The notes under the pieces are model-generated. The model made no database searches. It worked only from the letters and a program-made list of their open reading frames with translations, and was not told the origin of the DNA. Shown here piece by piece: positions 41,722 to 49,470 of a stretch of 64,000 bases of DNA; position 1 is the stretch's first letter, and each line of letters starts with the position of its first letter. The stretch spans positions 930,001 through 994,000 of the forward strand of contig OY829366.1 in NCBI GenBank assembly GCA_963691755.1. Direction: 5' to 3'. The translations under genes and the position numbers were made by a program. This stretch comes from Dinoroseobacter sp013215265. GTDB lineage: Bacteria; Pseudomonadota; Alphaproteobacteria; Rhodobacterales; Rhodobacteraceae.

Positions 41722-42615
41722 ATGACAAAAACACATTTTATAACACTCGGTACGGCTGGCGGTCCGACTCCATTGGTTAAACGCGCACAGCCGGCACATG
41801 CGATAATCCGTGGCGATTTGGAGGTGCTTATAGATTGCGGCGATGGCGCGATTGGGCAGGCCATGCGGGCTGGAGTGGATTTCCGTAAAGTGCATGACAT
41901 CGTTTTGTCGCATCATCATTTTGACCATATTGGTGGGTTATTCGCTTGTCTTGGCGCAAACATGATGTTGCAGCGTACGCGGACTCTACGCATTCATGGA
42001 CCGCGGGGGACTAAGAAGATCCTAGTTGGGCTGTTTGCCGCAAGTGATCTTCCTTGTGATATCGGGTTAGGGATGCCGGGGAAGGGCCTCCCGAATCCTC
42101 GAGATTTTGTAGAGGTGATCGAGTTTAAGCCGGGCGATGACTTTGAAATTAAAGATATAAGAGTGAGCAGTTGCGAAAACACTCATTACCGCTCGGAAGC
42201 AGAATTCGGACAACCGGGCCATATATCGCTTTCGCTCAGATTTGATGCGCCAGACCGTTCATTCCTATTTGCAGGTGACACTGGACCTTGTGAAGCGGTC
42301 ATAAAGCTTGCCGAAGGCGTTGACGTCTTGTTTGCAGGTCTGATGGATGTTGATGCGGTAATGGAAGTTATTCGCAGAAAGAACCCCCATCTAACGCCTG
42401 ATCGAATTGAGACGATGGCTCGTCACATGAAGGCGCATCACCTGATCCCTGAAGAACTTGGCGCAATGGCCAGACGCGCGAAGGTTGGTCAGGTCGTTGC
42501 GGTCCACATACCGGTAAATTCAATTACGCCAGAGACTGCCCCCAAGTATATCGCGCAAATCGCGACCCAATACGATGGTCCGATCATAATCTCAGATGAC
42601 CTTAACCGCTACTGA
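41722..42615 (+). CDS. Metallo-beta-lactamase fold hydrolase, RNase Z/AtsA-like
   Basis: A 297-residue protein with LSHHHFDHIGG (HxHxDH at 64-69), the later histidine in NTHYRS, FAGDTGP for the bridging Asp, and a C-terminal VAVHIPV. The N-terminal FITLGTAGGPTPLVKRAQPA resembles the RNase Z-like branch that contains the arylsulfatase AtsA of Pseudoalteromonas carrageenovora. It is 89 bases after the sulfatase, probably the last gene of the operon. Another hydrolase role (for example a lactonase) is possible. Confidence 0.7.
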   Translation: MTKTHFITLGTAGGPTPLVKRAQPAHAIIRGDLEVLIDCGDGAIGQAMRAGVDFRKVHDIVLSHHHFDHIGGLFACLGANMMLQRTRTLRIHGPRGTKKILVGLFAASDLPCDIGLGMPGKGLPNPRDFVEVIEFKPGDDFEIKDIRVSSCENTHYRSEAEFGQPGHISLSLRFDAPDRSFLFAGDTGPCEAVIKLAEGVDVLFAGLMDVDAVMEVIRRKNPHLTPDRIETMARHMKAHHLIPEELGAMARRAKVGQVVAVHIPVNSITPETAPKYIAQIATQYDGPIIISDDLNRY

Positions 42616-42828
42616 GGTGTCCAGGCGGGAAAGGGCAAACGCGGCAAGAAGTTAATTTGCCGTAAGTTATTTGGGCATTGTTGAACGCGCCGGTCCGGCT
42701 GGTTGTTTGGTTGCCTAACCTTTGCATGCGCCAGAATGGTACGCTTCCGATCAGACAGGCTTTTCGCTCAAGTTAAGCTTGCTTCAGATTAAGTGAAATT
42801 TCGCATAGGCGCGTCTTGCGAAGCGCTG

Positions 42829-44106
42829 TTAATGATCGTTTTCTTCAAGCTCTTTCGCACATTGAATATAGTAGTGGCGAGTCGGACAGTTGATTTGATT
42901 TACGGCATGGGCGTGCAAAATTTCGGCCTTAATTTTCTTCGCCTTTGCAGTCATTTCTCCAGCGCTCAGAAGACGGTCTACCAATTGTAGCGCCCACTGG
43001 TACTCGCCTGACGCTTTGGCGATTACGATCTCTTCAATAATGGCAGAAGCGCCACCGGCGAGCTTAATCATGCGGCGCGCTTCATCGTCCGTTGCAAGTG
43101 TTGCAAGAGTTGTCGGATTGCCATCAAACCAGCCCATTGTACCAACAAAATAAGCACGAACCGCGTAGTCGACTCGTCCATAATACTCACGCAGATGTGG
43201 TTTTTGGGCTAAATGCTTTGGCAATTTTACACTGTGCGCCAATTCATCGATTGTCATCCCTGCGTCCATTCCAGTTCTCGTTTGATCAACGACATGGAGG
43301 ATTGCGTCGCGGTAGTCAGTCAGAACCTCTCTGATATTTTCAGCGCCGAAAACTGGCTTGGTATGACCGGGGGCCAGTACGATTGGTTCAAACGACATAA
43401 GTTGATCCATAGTACTGCCCCAGGCGTCAAAGTCGCGATACGCCGTGCCGCGGATTGCATATAGATTTGGGAAAGAACGATAGAAGTTGTCGCCGCAAAA
43501 GAGTATCTTTTTATCTGCGTACCAAACGACCATATGGTCGGGTGTTTCTCCAGGTGCCATAACCAACTTCAAATCTACGCCATGAACTGAAATGTGTTCG
43601 CCATCTTCGCCAATCCGTCGCGTCGGAGCTAAGGCGCCAGCTCCCATTCCCTTCAGTGGGCGATCCCCAGGTCCCACGCCGATGCCCACAATCTCGTCAG
43701 GATAGGAAAGCCCTATTCCAAACTGCCGTTTTGTTCGGGTTTGCATGGCTTTCACTGGCTGGGGATAGTCAGACGCGACAAATAGTGAATCCTCTGAGTA
43801 TTTCGTGCTGGCGAGGATTTCGGGGGTGCCGCCTTCGGCAAAGACTGAGGCGCCGGATACGTGGTCGCGGTGCGAATGCGTGAGGATTATCGTTTTTACT
43901 GGTAGGTCAGATATCTTGCGAAATTCAGCCAGAATTTTTTCAGCGGCAGTCGTGGTTTCAGACGTGTCGATGATGATGAGCCCATCGTCGCCCACAATCA
44001 TATATACGTTAGATGCGGCATAGCCGAACGCCATATAGGCGTTGTCAGCAAGCTTATAGATTTCCTTCTGGAAATATTCGGGATGAGCTTTGAGTTCTGG
44101 ATGCAT
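42829..44106 (-). CDS. Alkylsulfatase-like metallo-beta-lactamase protein, short form
   Basis: A 425-residue protein of the SdsA1/Pisa1 type. LTHSHRDHVSG (HSHRDH at 77-82), APGETPDHMVVWYADKKILF and CGDNFYRSFPNLYAIRG build the binuclear zinc site; YYGRVDYAVRAYFVGTMGWFDGNP is the dimerisation-domain signature. The C-terminal SCP2-like domain of full-length alkylsulfatases (about 650 residues) is missing. I prefer the ATG at 44106, which follows a run of G (GGGGGGGAAAC); an in-frame ATG at 44145 is possible. No signal peptide. The 212 bases downstream hold nothing recognisable. Divergent from the sulfatase at 44324, with operators between. Confidence 0.8.
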   Translation of the reverse strand: MHPELKAHPEYFQKEIYKLADNAYMAFGYAASNVYMIVGDDGLIIIDTSETTTAAEKILAEFRKISDLPVKTIILTHSHRDHVSGASVFAEGGTPEILASTKYSEDSLFVASDYPQPVKAMQTRTKRQFGIGLSYPDEIVGIGVGPGDRPLKGMGAGALAPTRRIGEDGEHISVHGVDLKLVMAPGETPDHMVVWYADKKILFCGDNFYRSFPNLYAIRGTAYRDFDAWGSTMDQLMSFEPIVLAPGHTKPVFGAENIREVLTDYRDAILHVVDQTRTGMDAGMTIDELAHSVKLPKHLAQKPHLREYYGRVDYAVRAYFVGTMGWFDGNPTTLATLATDDEARRMIKLAGGASAIIEEIVIAKASGEYQWALQLVDRLLSAGEMTAKAKKIKAEILHAHAVNQINCPTRHYYIQCAKELEENDH

Positions 44107-44174
44107 GTTTCCCCCCCACGCCGATCTGTTGGCTAAACGTTCCATAATTCAGGTAACAGGTTGAAGGTATTAGG

Positions 44175-44249
44175 ATGGGATCCCATAAATCAAGAATTAA
44201 TCTTTATTTTTGCCAAAAAGGAGAAAAAATTCTTGTTATAGGATCCTAA
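44175..44249. promoter_or_regulatory. Operator pair between divergent sulfatase genes
   Basis: GGGATCCC at 44177-44184 (flanks AT/AT) and TAGGATCCTA at 44239-44248 have centres 63 bp apart, in the gap between the two divergent sulfatase-type genes. The right site is followed by AAATGTGGAAT, like AAATGTAGTG beside the second site at 36376, and both are preceded by ATTCTTG. Confidence 0.7.
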
Positions 44250-44323
44250 ATGTGGAATTCGATACATGAACCACTCGCGCTGCCGGGCGGCGAGGAGGAT
44301 AGTTCCGTACAAAAGGCCAGCTT

Positions 44324-45973
44324 ATGAAGCGCAAAAATATACTCTTTATTATGTGCGATCAGCTTCGACATGACTACCTCGGCTGCACGGGGCACCCTAC
44401 AATTAAATCGCCGAATATTGACGCACTGGCTGAACGGGGAGTTCTTTTTACTAATACTTATTGCCAAGCTCCAACTTGTGGGCCGTCCAGAAATTCCATG
44501 TATACTGGGCGCTATGTTTCCTCGAACGGCACCTCGGTGCTGCACGCCCCGCTGCGGGTTGGAGAAAAAAACATCGGGCAATATTTTGGACCGCTGGGTG
44601 TGCGTACGTCTTTGATCGGTAAATCGCATGTGGTTCCGGATATTGAAGGTATGGAGCGGCTTGGAATCGATCCTTCAAGTGAGATTGGCCAAAGTATAGG
44701 GCAGGGCGGCTGGGAGCCTTACGAGCGAGATGACGGTATTCATCCTGATGCGCTGGTTGATCCGAAGTTGCGTTATAATGAGTATTTGCGTGCGAAGGGG
44801 TATGACGAACAGGTTAATCCATGGCATTGGGTTGCTAATGCAGTAGAAACCCAAGTCGGTATCCGCTCAGGTTATTTCAACGACAGTGTAGATCGTCCTG
44901 CGCGTGTTGCAGAAGAAGATAGTGAAACGCCGTATATGACGCGTCGCGCAATGGAATTTATTGAACAGGCTGATGCCGATAAGCCCTGGCTGCTTCATCT
45001 TTCTTACATTAAGCCGCATTGGCCCTATGTCGCACCTGCCCCTTACCACGAAATGTACTCAAAAGAGGATGTCATACCGGCGGTCCGTAGCGAGGAAGAG
45101 CTCATCGGTGCCAATGGATTGATAAATAATTTCCGCACGCGTCCCGGGGCGAAAACCTTTAGGGAAGAAGAGGCCCGCAAAAAGATTATCCCCGCTTACA
45201 TGGGGCTCATCACACAGATCGACGACCAGCTTGGGATACTCTTTGATTTCATGGAACACCGTGGAGTGCTGGAAAATACAATGATCGTCTTCACATCTGA
45301 TCATGGTGATTATCTCGGCGATCACTGGATGGTGGACAAGGAGTATTTCCACGACCCTGCGGTTAAAATCCCATTGATTGTGGTTGATCCTGACGCAGCC
45401 GCCAATTGCACACGCGGTACCATCGATGCTGATTTTGTCGAAGGGGTCGACTTTCTACCGACCTTTCTTGATTTCTATGACGCTGAAATTCCCGCTCATA
45501 CGCTTGAGGGGCGCTCGCTTCTGCCAAAGCTGCGAGGGCAAGATGTTGAGTGGCGCGACTTTGCGATCAGTGAAAACGATTATTCGTTCCAGTCATTTAG
45601 AAACGCGATTGGTACGCCTCCGCTGAAGTGCAACACTTACATGTTGGTGACCAAAGACTGGAAGTACATTTATGCTTCTGGATATGATGAGGTTCTCTTT
45701 GACATGGTCAACGATCCAGAGGAGTTGGTTGATCTTGGAACATCGCCCGCGCATGCGCAGGTGCGACAAGAATTGTTCAACAGGCTTGCTAAATGGGCGC
45801 TCCAGTACCGACAGCGCACAGCTTGCTCAGAAGATCTCGCCTTGAAGATGTCAGGTATCGAAGAAAGGTTGGGCGTCTTGATCGGATATTGGGACGAAGA
45901 TGACGCCAAGAATATCGATCCTGACAAGGTGCCGATCCACAAATCAGCCACAGAGCAATTTCGGGATCCCTAG
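44324..45973 (+). CDS. Formylglycine-type sulfatase
   Basis: A 549-residue sulfatase. Cys52 in APTCGPSRNSMYTGRY is the formylglycine site; FIMCDQLRHD and FTSDHGDYLGDH hold metal ligands. There is no signal peptide, as with the other sulfatase at 40049, and the two are clearly different paralogues. It is divergent from the alkylsulfatase-like gene under the operator pair at 44177-44248. Its last codons contain a further GGGATCCC (45963-45970). Substrate unknown. Confidence 0.88.
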   Translation: MKRKNILFIMCDQLRHDYLGCTGHPTIKSPNIDALAERGVLFTNTYCQAPTCGPSRNSMYTGRYVSSNGTSVLHAPLRVGEKNIGQYFGPLGVRTSLIGKSHVVPDIEGMERLGIDPSSEIGQSIGQGGWEPYERDDGIHPDALVDPKLRYNEYLRAKGYDEQVNPWHWVANAVETQVGIRSGYFNDSVDRPARVAEEDSETPYMTRRAMEFIEQADADKPWLLHLSYIKPHWPYVAPAPYHEMYSKEDVIPAVRSEEELIGANGLINNFRTRPGAKTFREEEARKKIIPAYMGLITQIDDQLGILFDFMEHRGVLENTMIVFTSDHGDYLGDHWMVDKEYFHDPAVKIPLIVVDPDAAANCTRGTIDADFVEGVDFLPTFLDFYDAEIPAHTLEGRSLLPKLRGQDVEWRDFAISENDYSFQSFRNAIGTPPLKCNTYMLVTKDWKYIYASGYDEVLFDMVNDPEELVDLGTSPAHAQVRQELFNRLAKWALQYRQRTACSEDLALKMSGIEERLGVLIGYWDEDDAKNIDPDKVPIHKSATEQFRDP

Positions 45974-46045
45974 CTGCGGAGTTGTATCGTCGAATGGAAG
46001 CGAAGCCAGTTTCGGTATAGCGATGCGGGTAAGAGAGTATTCGAT

Positions 46046-46816
46046 TTATGAATGCGGGTTTAGGCTCGGGCTGGTTACGTCAAGTCCCGAATAGCTGATC
46101 AAGTCGGCAAGCGTTATCTCCTCGTTCCGCTTTTCAAAGACCTCGATATACTCGACCATGGTGTTTGAATGCTCTCGCATCATGCCTTCGGCTCTTACAG
46201 CATCGCCGCGCTGTATAGCTTCGTAAATGACCTTGTGCTGGGAATTTCCAAGTTTCAGTCGAAATAAGCTTCGTTCGATACCGTCAGGTGTTGAGAGTAC
46301 CTGCTTGTCAAAAACCATCGTTCCAACCTCGAGCATCGGTAAGTGGCTGATTTGTTTGCAGGTGAAACCAATGAAATCGTTTCCGCAGCCATCAAGAACT
46401 GTGCCATGAAACAATGCATTATGCTTCTGTAGCTGTTTAAGTGAAGCGTCATCCACCTTACCCATCTTGATCCATGCATCTATTGCATCGATCGCATTTT
46501 CTAAGTTGAATACCGCATTATGTCGACCGGCGGATTGAGCCATTAGCCTGGCCGCCATAGCCTCAAGATTTCCACGAACCTGCACTGCTTGCAGGATGTC
46601 ATTCACGGATGGATTGTTGACAAAATATCCCCGTCCATCAGCCCGACTGATCAGGCCTTCGCGTTCTAGCAGTCGTAAGGCCATTCGAACGGGCGTCCGC
46701 GACACTTCGTAAGTATCGCAAAGCAGGGCTTCGGAAAGCCTTTGCTCTACTCCAAACCGCCCGTAGATGATGTCCCTCCGAATGCGGACGGCAAGCTCTG
46801 TGTCGATAGATTCCAT
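46046..46816 (-). CDS. GntR family regulator (FCD/FadR subfamily)
   Basis: A 256-residue regulator. The N-terminal winged helix (about 8-66) contains RLSEALLCDTYEVSRTPVRMALRLLEREGL, the GntR signature; the rest is an all-helical FCD ligand domain with the metal/ligand histidines probably in KHNALFHGTVL and MREHSNTMVEY. I chose the ATG at 46816; a longer frame from 46864 would put the operator at 46837-46844 inside the coding region. The operator is 20 bases upstream of this start, which suggests autorepression. It is the likely master regulator of the three operator-bearing regions. Confidence 0.88.
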   Translation of the reverse strand: MESIDTELAVRIRRDIIYGRFGVEQRLSEALLCDTYEVSRTPVRMALRLLEREGLISRADGRGYFVNNPSVNDILQAVQVRGNLEAMAARLMAQSAGRHNAVFNLENAIDAIDAWIKMGKVDDASLKQLQKHNALFHGTVLDGCGNDFIGFTCKQISHLPMLEVGTMVFDKQVLSTPDGIERSLFRLKLGNSQHKVIYEAIQRGDAVRAEGMMREHSNTMVEYIEVFEKRNEEITLADLISYSGLDVTSPSLNPHS

Positions 46817-46833
46817 GGTAGCGTTATCGACTC

Positions 46834-46982
46834 TCTGGGATCCCAAAGTCAACAAATCCACCATTGTTAAGTTGATTTCAACTCTTTTCTACTTGCATTG
46901 GATCCCAAAAGGGGATTTTATGACCTCAAACTTGGGGGTACTCGCCAAATTGTCGCTGTGTTTTCCAATTAGGGATCCCAAG
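46834..46982. promoter_or_regulatory. Three operators between gntR and dctP
   Basis: GGGATCCC at 46837-46844 (flanks CTCT/AAAG), a variant TTGGATCCCAA at 46898-46908, and GGGATCCC at 46972-46979 (flanks TTA/AAG). Centres are 62 and 73 bp apart, close to six and seven helical turns. They can serve the gntR and dctP promoters together. Confidence 0.7.
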
Positions 46983-47017
46983 ATTTGGATAATGCTGGTT
47001 CTTGTGGGAGGATAACT

Positions 47018-48037
47018 ATGAAATTTACGTGTTTTGGAAGGGGACTCGTCCTATCTGCTGGACTTGGGATGGCGGCTCATAGCGTTTCCGCAGAGGAATT
47101 ATCGGTCGCGACTTTTGTTCCACCGAGCCATGAAACGATTACCAAGGCTCTGGCTTGGTTCGAGGCGGAGTTGGCTGAACGCTCGAATGGAGAGATCGCG
47201 ATCAAGCTCTATGCCGCCGGTCAGCTCGGCGCAGGCCCCACCCAGCAGTACAAGCGAGTTGTAGAGGGTGTCGCGGATATCACATTTGGGATTGCATCTA
47301 CGACCCCAACTTTGTTCCCAAAAACTATGCTGGCAATTTTGCCAGGGGCTGCGGTCGACGGGCCAGACTCCACGGAGCGAATGTGGAACGTTTTTGAGGA
47401 GTACATGGCCGATGAATGGACAGAAGTGAAGGTTCTTGCGATCGCTAACCCGGCTGGTGGTATGATCATTTCAACTAGGGATGTTTCAACTATCGAAGGC
47501 ATGCAGGGCGCCAAGATCGTTCCTTGGGCCGCAATGACAACCCCTGTTATGCAAGGTATGGGCGCTGTGCCCGTACAAATGGATCCGACAGAGCATTACA
47601 CCGCACTTTCGACCGGGACCATCGATGGCGCGATTTCTTCGATCAATAATATCATGCCTCCATGGAACCTTGATGAAGTTGCTGATTACGCCATCGTTAA
47701 TACTCCAGCTACATTCAATCCGGTGTTCTACGTCATGAACCGCGAGCGTTATGAAGGCCTCAGCGCCGAGCATCGTGCAATAATTGATGAAGTGGCTGGA
47801 CTGCCGTTCTCAAGAGAATTGGCGCAAGCTTTTCATGAGGCTGATGAAGAGGCATTGGCGTGGAAAGACGAAATGCTCGCGGCTGGTGAACTTAACGTCG
47901 AGTGGATCGTTACATCAGATGAAGAGCGCGCCAAGATGGAGCAAGCGGCGCGTGATGGCATGGCGGAGATCTACGCTGATTATGCCGAACGCGGAATCGA
48001 TAATGCTCAAGAAATCTACGAAGCCTTGAACCAATAA
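47018..48037 (+). CDS. dctP: TRAP transporter substrate-binding protein DctP
   Basis: A 339-residue DctP-type binding protein with a signal peptide (cleavage near SVSA). FVPPSHETITKALAWFEAELAERS and KLYAAGQLGAGPTQQYKRVVEGVADITFG are the family motifs; the conserved Arg that clamps a ligand carboxylate is not pinpointed. The ATG at 47018 follows GGGAGGATAACT. It is the first gene of the second TRAP operon and is controlled by the operators just upstream. Confidence 0.92.
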   Translation: MKFTCFGRGLVLSAGLGMAAHSVSAEELSVATFVPPSHETITKALAWFEAELAERSNGEIAIKLYAAGQLGAGPTQQYKRVVEGVADITFGIASTTPTLFPKTMLAILPGAAVDGPDSTERMWNVFEEYMADEWTEVKVLAIANPAGGMIISTRDVSTIEGMQGAKIVPWAAMTTPVMQGMGAVPVQMDPTEHYTALSTGTIDGAISSINNIMPPWNLDEVADYAIVNTPATFNPVFYVMNRERYEGLSAEHRAIIDEVAGLPFSRELAQAFHEADEEALAWKDEMLAAGELNVEWIVTSDEERAKMEQAARDGMAEIYADYAERGIDNAQEIYEALNQ

Positions 48038-48043
48038 ACGACT

Positions 48044-48072
48044 GCGCGCCCTGGGCGGCTTCTAGGGCGCGC
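48044..48072 (+). terminator. Intercistronic hairpin after dctP
   Basis: GCGCGCCCT (48044-48052) pairs with AGGGCGCGC (48064-48072). No U-tract follows. It sits directly after dctP, in the same place as the hairpin after the TAXI gene, and likely stabilises or limits mRNA at this point. Confidence 0.6.
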
Positions 48073-48153
48073 GATCAGAGCCTTTGGGCACGTGGTTGTG
48101 CCAAACCAGTCCCGAAACGCATTTAGACGAACGCAAAAGATAGGAGCTTTGTA

Positions 48154-48915
48154 ATGGTGGTGATCGTACCTACGAACAAGTCGGTCGAGGACCTGAAAGG
48201 TTTGCACCTCTATCACGGCGCTATATCCAACTGCTCGATGCGTGTCCGTATGACTTTGATTGAAAAAGGCTTGGATTGGGAAAGCCATCACATCGATTTG
48301 CTAAAAAAAGAGAACATCTCAGAAGAGTATTTTGGAATTAATCCGAACGGGTTAGTTCCATCGCTGATCGACGACGGTGTTGTGCATATCGAGTCAAATG
48401 ACATCATTGACTACCTTGATGATAGCTATCCGGAGACGAGCCTTCGCGCTGAAAACAATGATGAGATGATGGAATGGCTGCATCTTGCGGCTGCAATCCA
48501 TGTGCCTGCCTGCAAGCCTTATGTTTACGCAAAAAAGATCGCGGCAAAGGTGAAGAAGACACCAGAAGAACAGGCCAGATACGACTCCCTTCAAGACAAT
48601 CAAGAGCTCAAAGAATTTCATTCAAAGCATGCTGGAGCCAAGGCTTTTCAGACCACGGATCTCGAGAAGGCCACGGCTATTCTGGGCGCTTGTTTTGCAA
48701 AACTTAACGTCACACTTGAGGGCCGAGAGTGGATAATGGTTGAGAAGTTCAGCTTGGCCGATATTTCCTGGATACCGCTCTATTTTGTCATTGACGGTCT
48801 GGGCTATGACTTTGAGCCTTATCCAAATGTTCGGCGCTGGGCTGCCTCTGTCCAAAACCGTGAGAGCTATCAGGAGGGCATTTTGAAGTGGTGCCCTGAC
48901 TTCTCTCTCGTTTGA
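48154..48915 (+). CDS. Glutathione S-transferase-like protein
   Basis: A 253-residue GST. The thioredoxin-like N-domain (LYHGAISNCSMRVRMTLIEKGLDWE with NPNGLVPSLIDDGVVHIESNDII) has Ser in the catalytic loop (SNCS) and the cis-Pro/SNxI motif that binds glutathione; the C-domain has FSLADISWIP. It lies between dctP and dctQ, an unusual position. A part in ether cleavage or thioether transfer with the LigF-like GST at 52279 is possible. Specific class unknown. Confidence 0.85.
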   Translation: MVVIVPTNKSVEDLKGLHLYHGAISNCSMRVRMTLIEKGLDWESHHIDLLKKENISEEYFGINPNGLVPSLIDDGVVHIESNDIIDYLDDSYPETSLRAENNDEMMEWLHLAAAIHVPACKPYVYAKKIAAKVKKTPEEQARYDSLQDNQELKEFHSKHAGAKAFQTTDLEKATAILGACFAKLNVTLEGREWIMVEKFSLADISWIPLYFVIDGLGYDFEPYPNVRRWAASVQNRESYQEGILKWCPDFSLV

Positions 48916-48924
48916 TTAGAGTAT

Positions 48925-49470
48925 TTGAGCCCAGTGTCGCTAGAAAACCCGCCCTACCTGATAGTCGCTTTCGACAAGGTTCTTACCTGGATCTCGTTCA
49001 TTTGCGGCGGTATCACGTTGGCCTTTATGACCGGCTATTCGACATTGAATGTGCTCGTCATGCGCAAGGCATTGAATGCACCAATTGTCGGTGCAGAGGA
49101 TCTTCTGATCCTGTCACTGGTCATTATTGTTGCGTTTTCTGTGCCTTTGGGTGCGCGCGCGGGTTCTCATATCGAAATCGAAGTTCTTGAAGCTCGTATG
49201 TCTGAGGCCTTTGCAAAGTGGTCGATGATTTTCGTGAAGGTTGCAGGGATAATCTTGCTGGCAATTATGGCGCAACAGCTTGTGCATGCTGGTCAGAACG
49301 CTGTGCGCTTCGGGGAAACAACAAAGCAGCTCCTGATTTCTTATGAGCCATTCTATTATCTGCTCGCTGCTTCCGTTGGGTGTTATGCGCTCGTCCTTGC
49401 TATGGATATCTGGCAGCTCATACTTGGCAACAAGACCGTCACGCTCAAGATAAGCAAGCCAAGCCTATGA
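48925..49470 (+). CDS. dctQ: TRAP transporter small permease DctQ
   Basis: A 181-residue four-helix membrane protein. VGAEDLLILSLVIIVAFSVPLGARAGSHIEIEVLEARM holds the charged loop typical of DctQ. The first codon is uncertain: TTG at 48925 or GTG at 48934, both in frame after the GST stop. It overlaps dctM by four bases (ATGA). Confidence 0.88.
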   Translation: MSPVSLENPPYLIVAFDKVLTWISFICGGITLAFMTGYSTLNVLVMRKALNAPIVGAEDLLILSLVIIVAFSVPLGARAGSHIEIEVLEARMSEAFAKWSMIFVKVAGIILLAIMAQQLVHAGQNAVRFGETTKQLLISYEPFYYLLAASVGCYALVLAMDIWQLILGNKTVTLKISKPSL

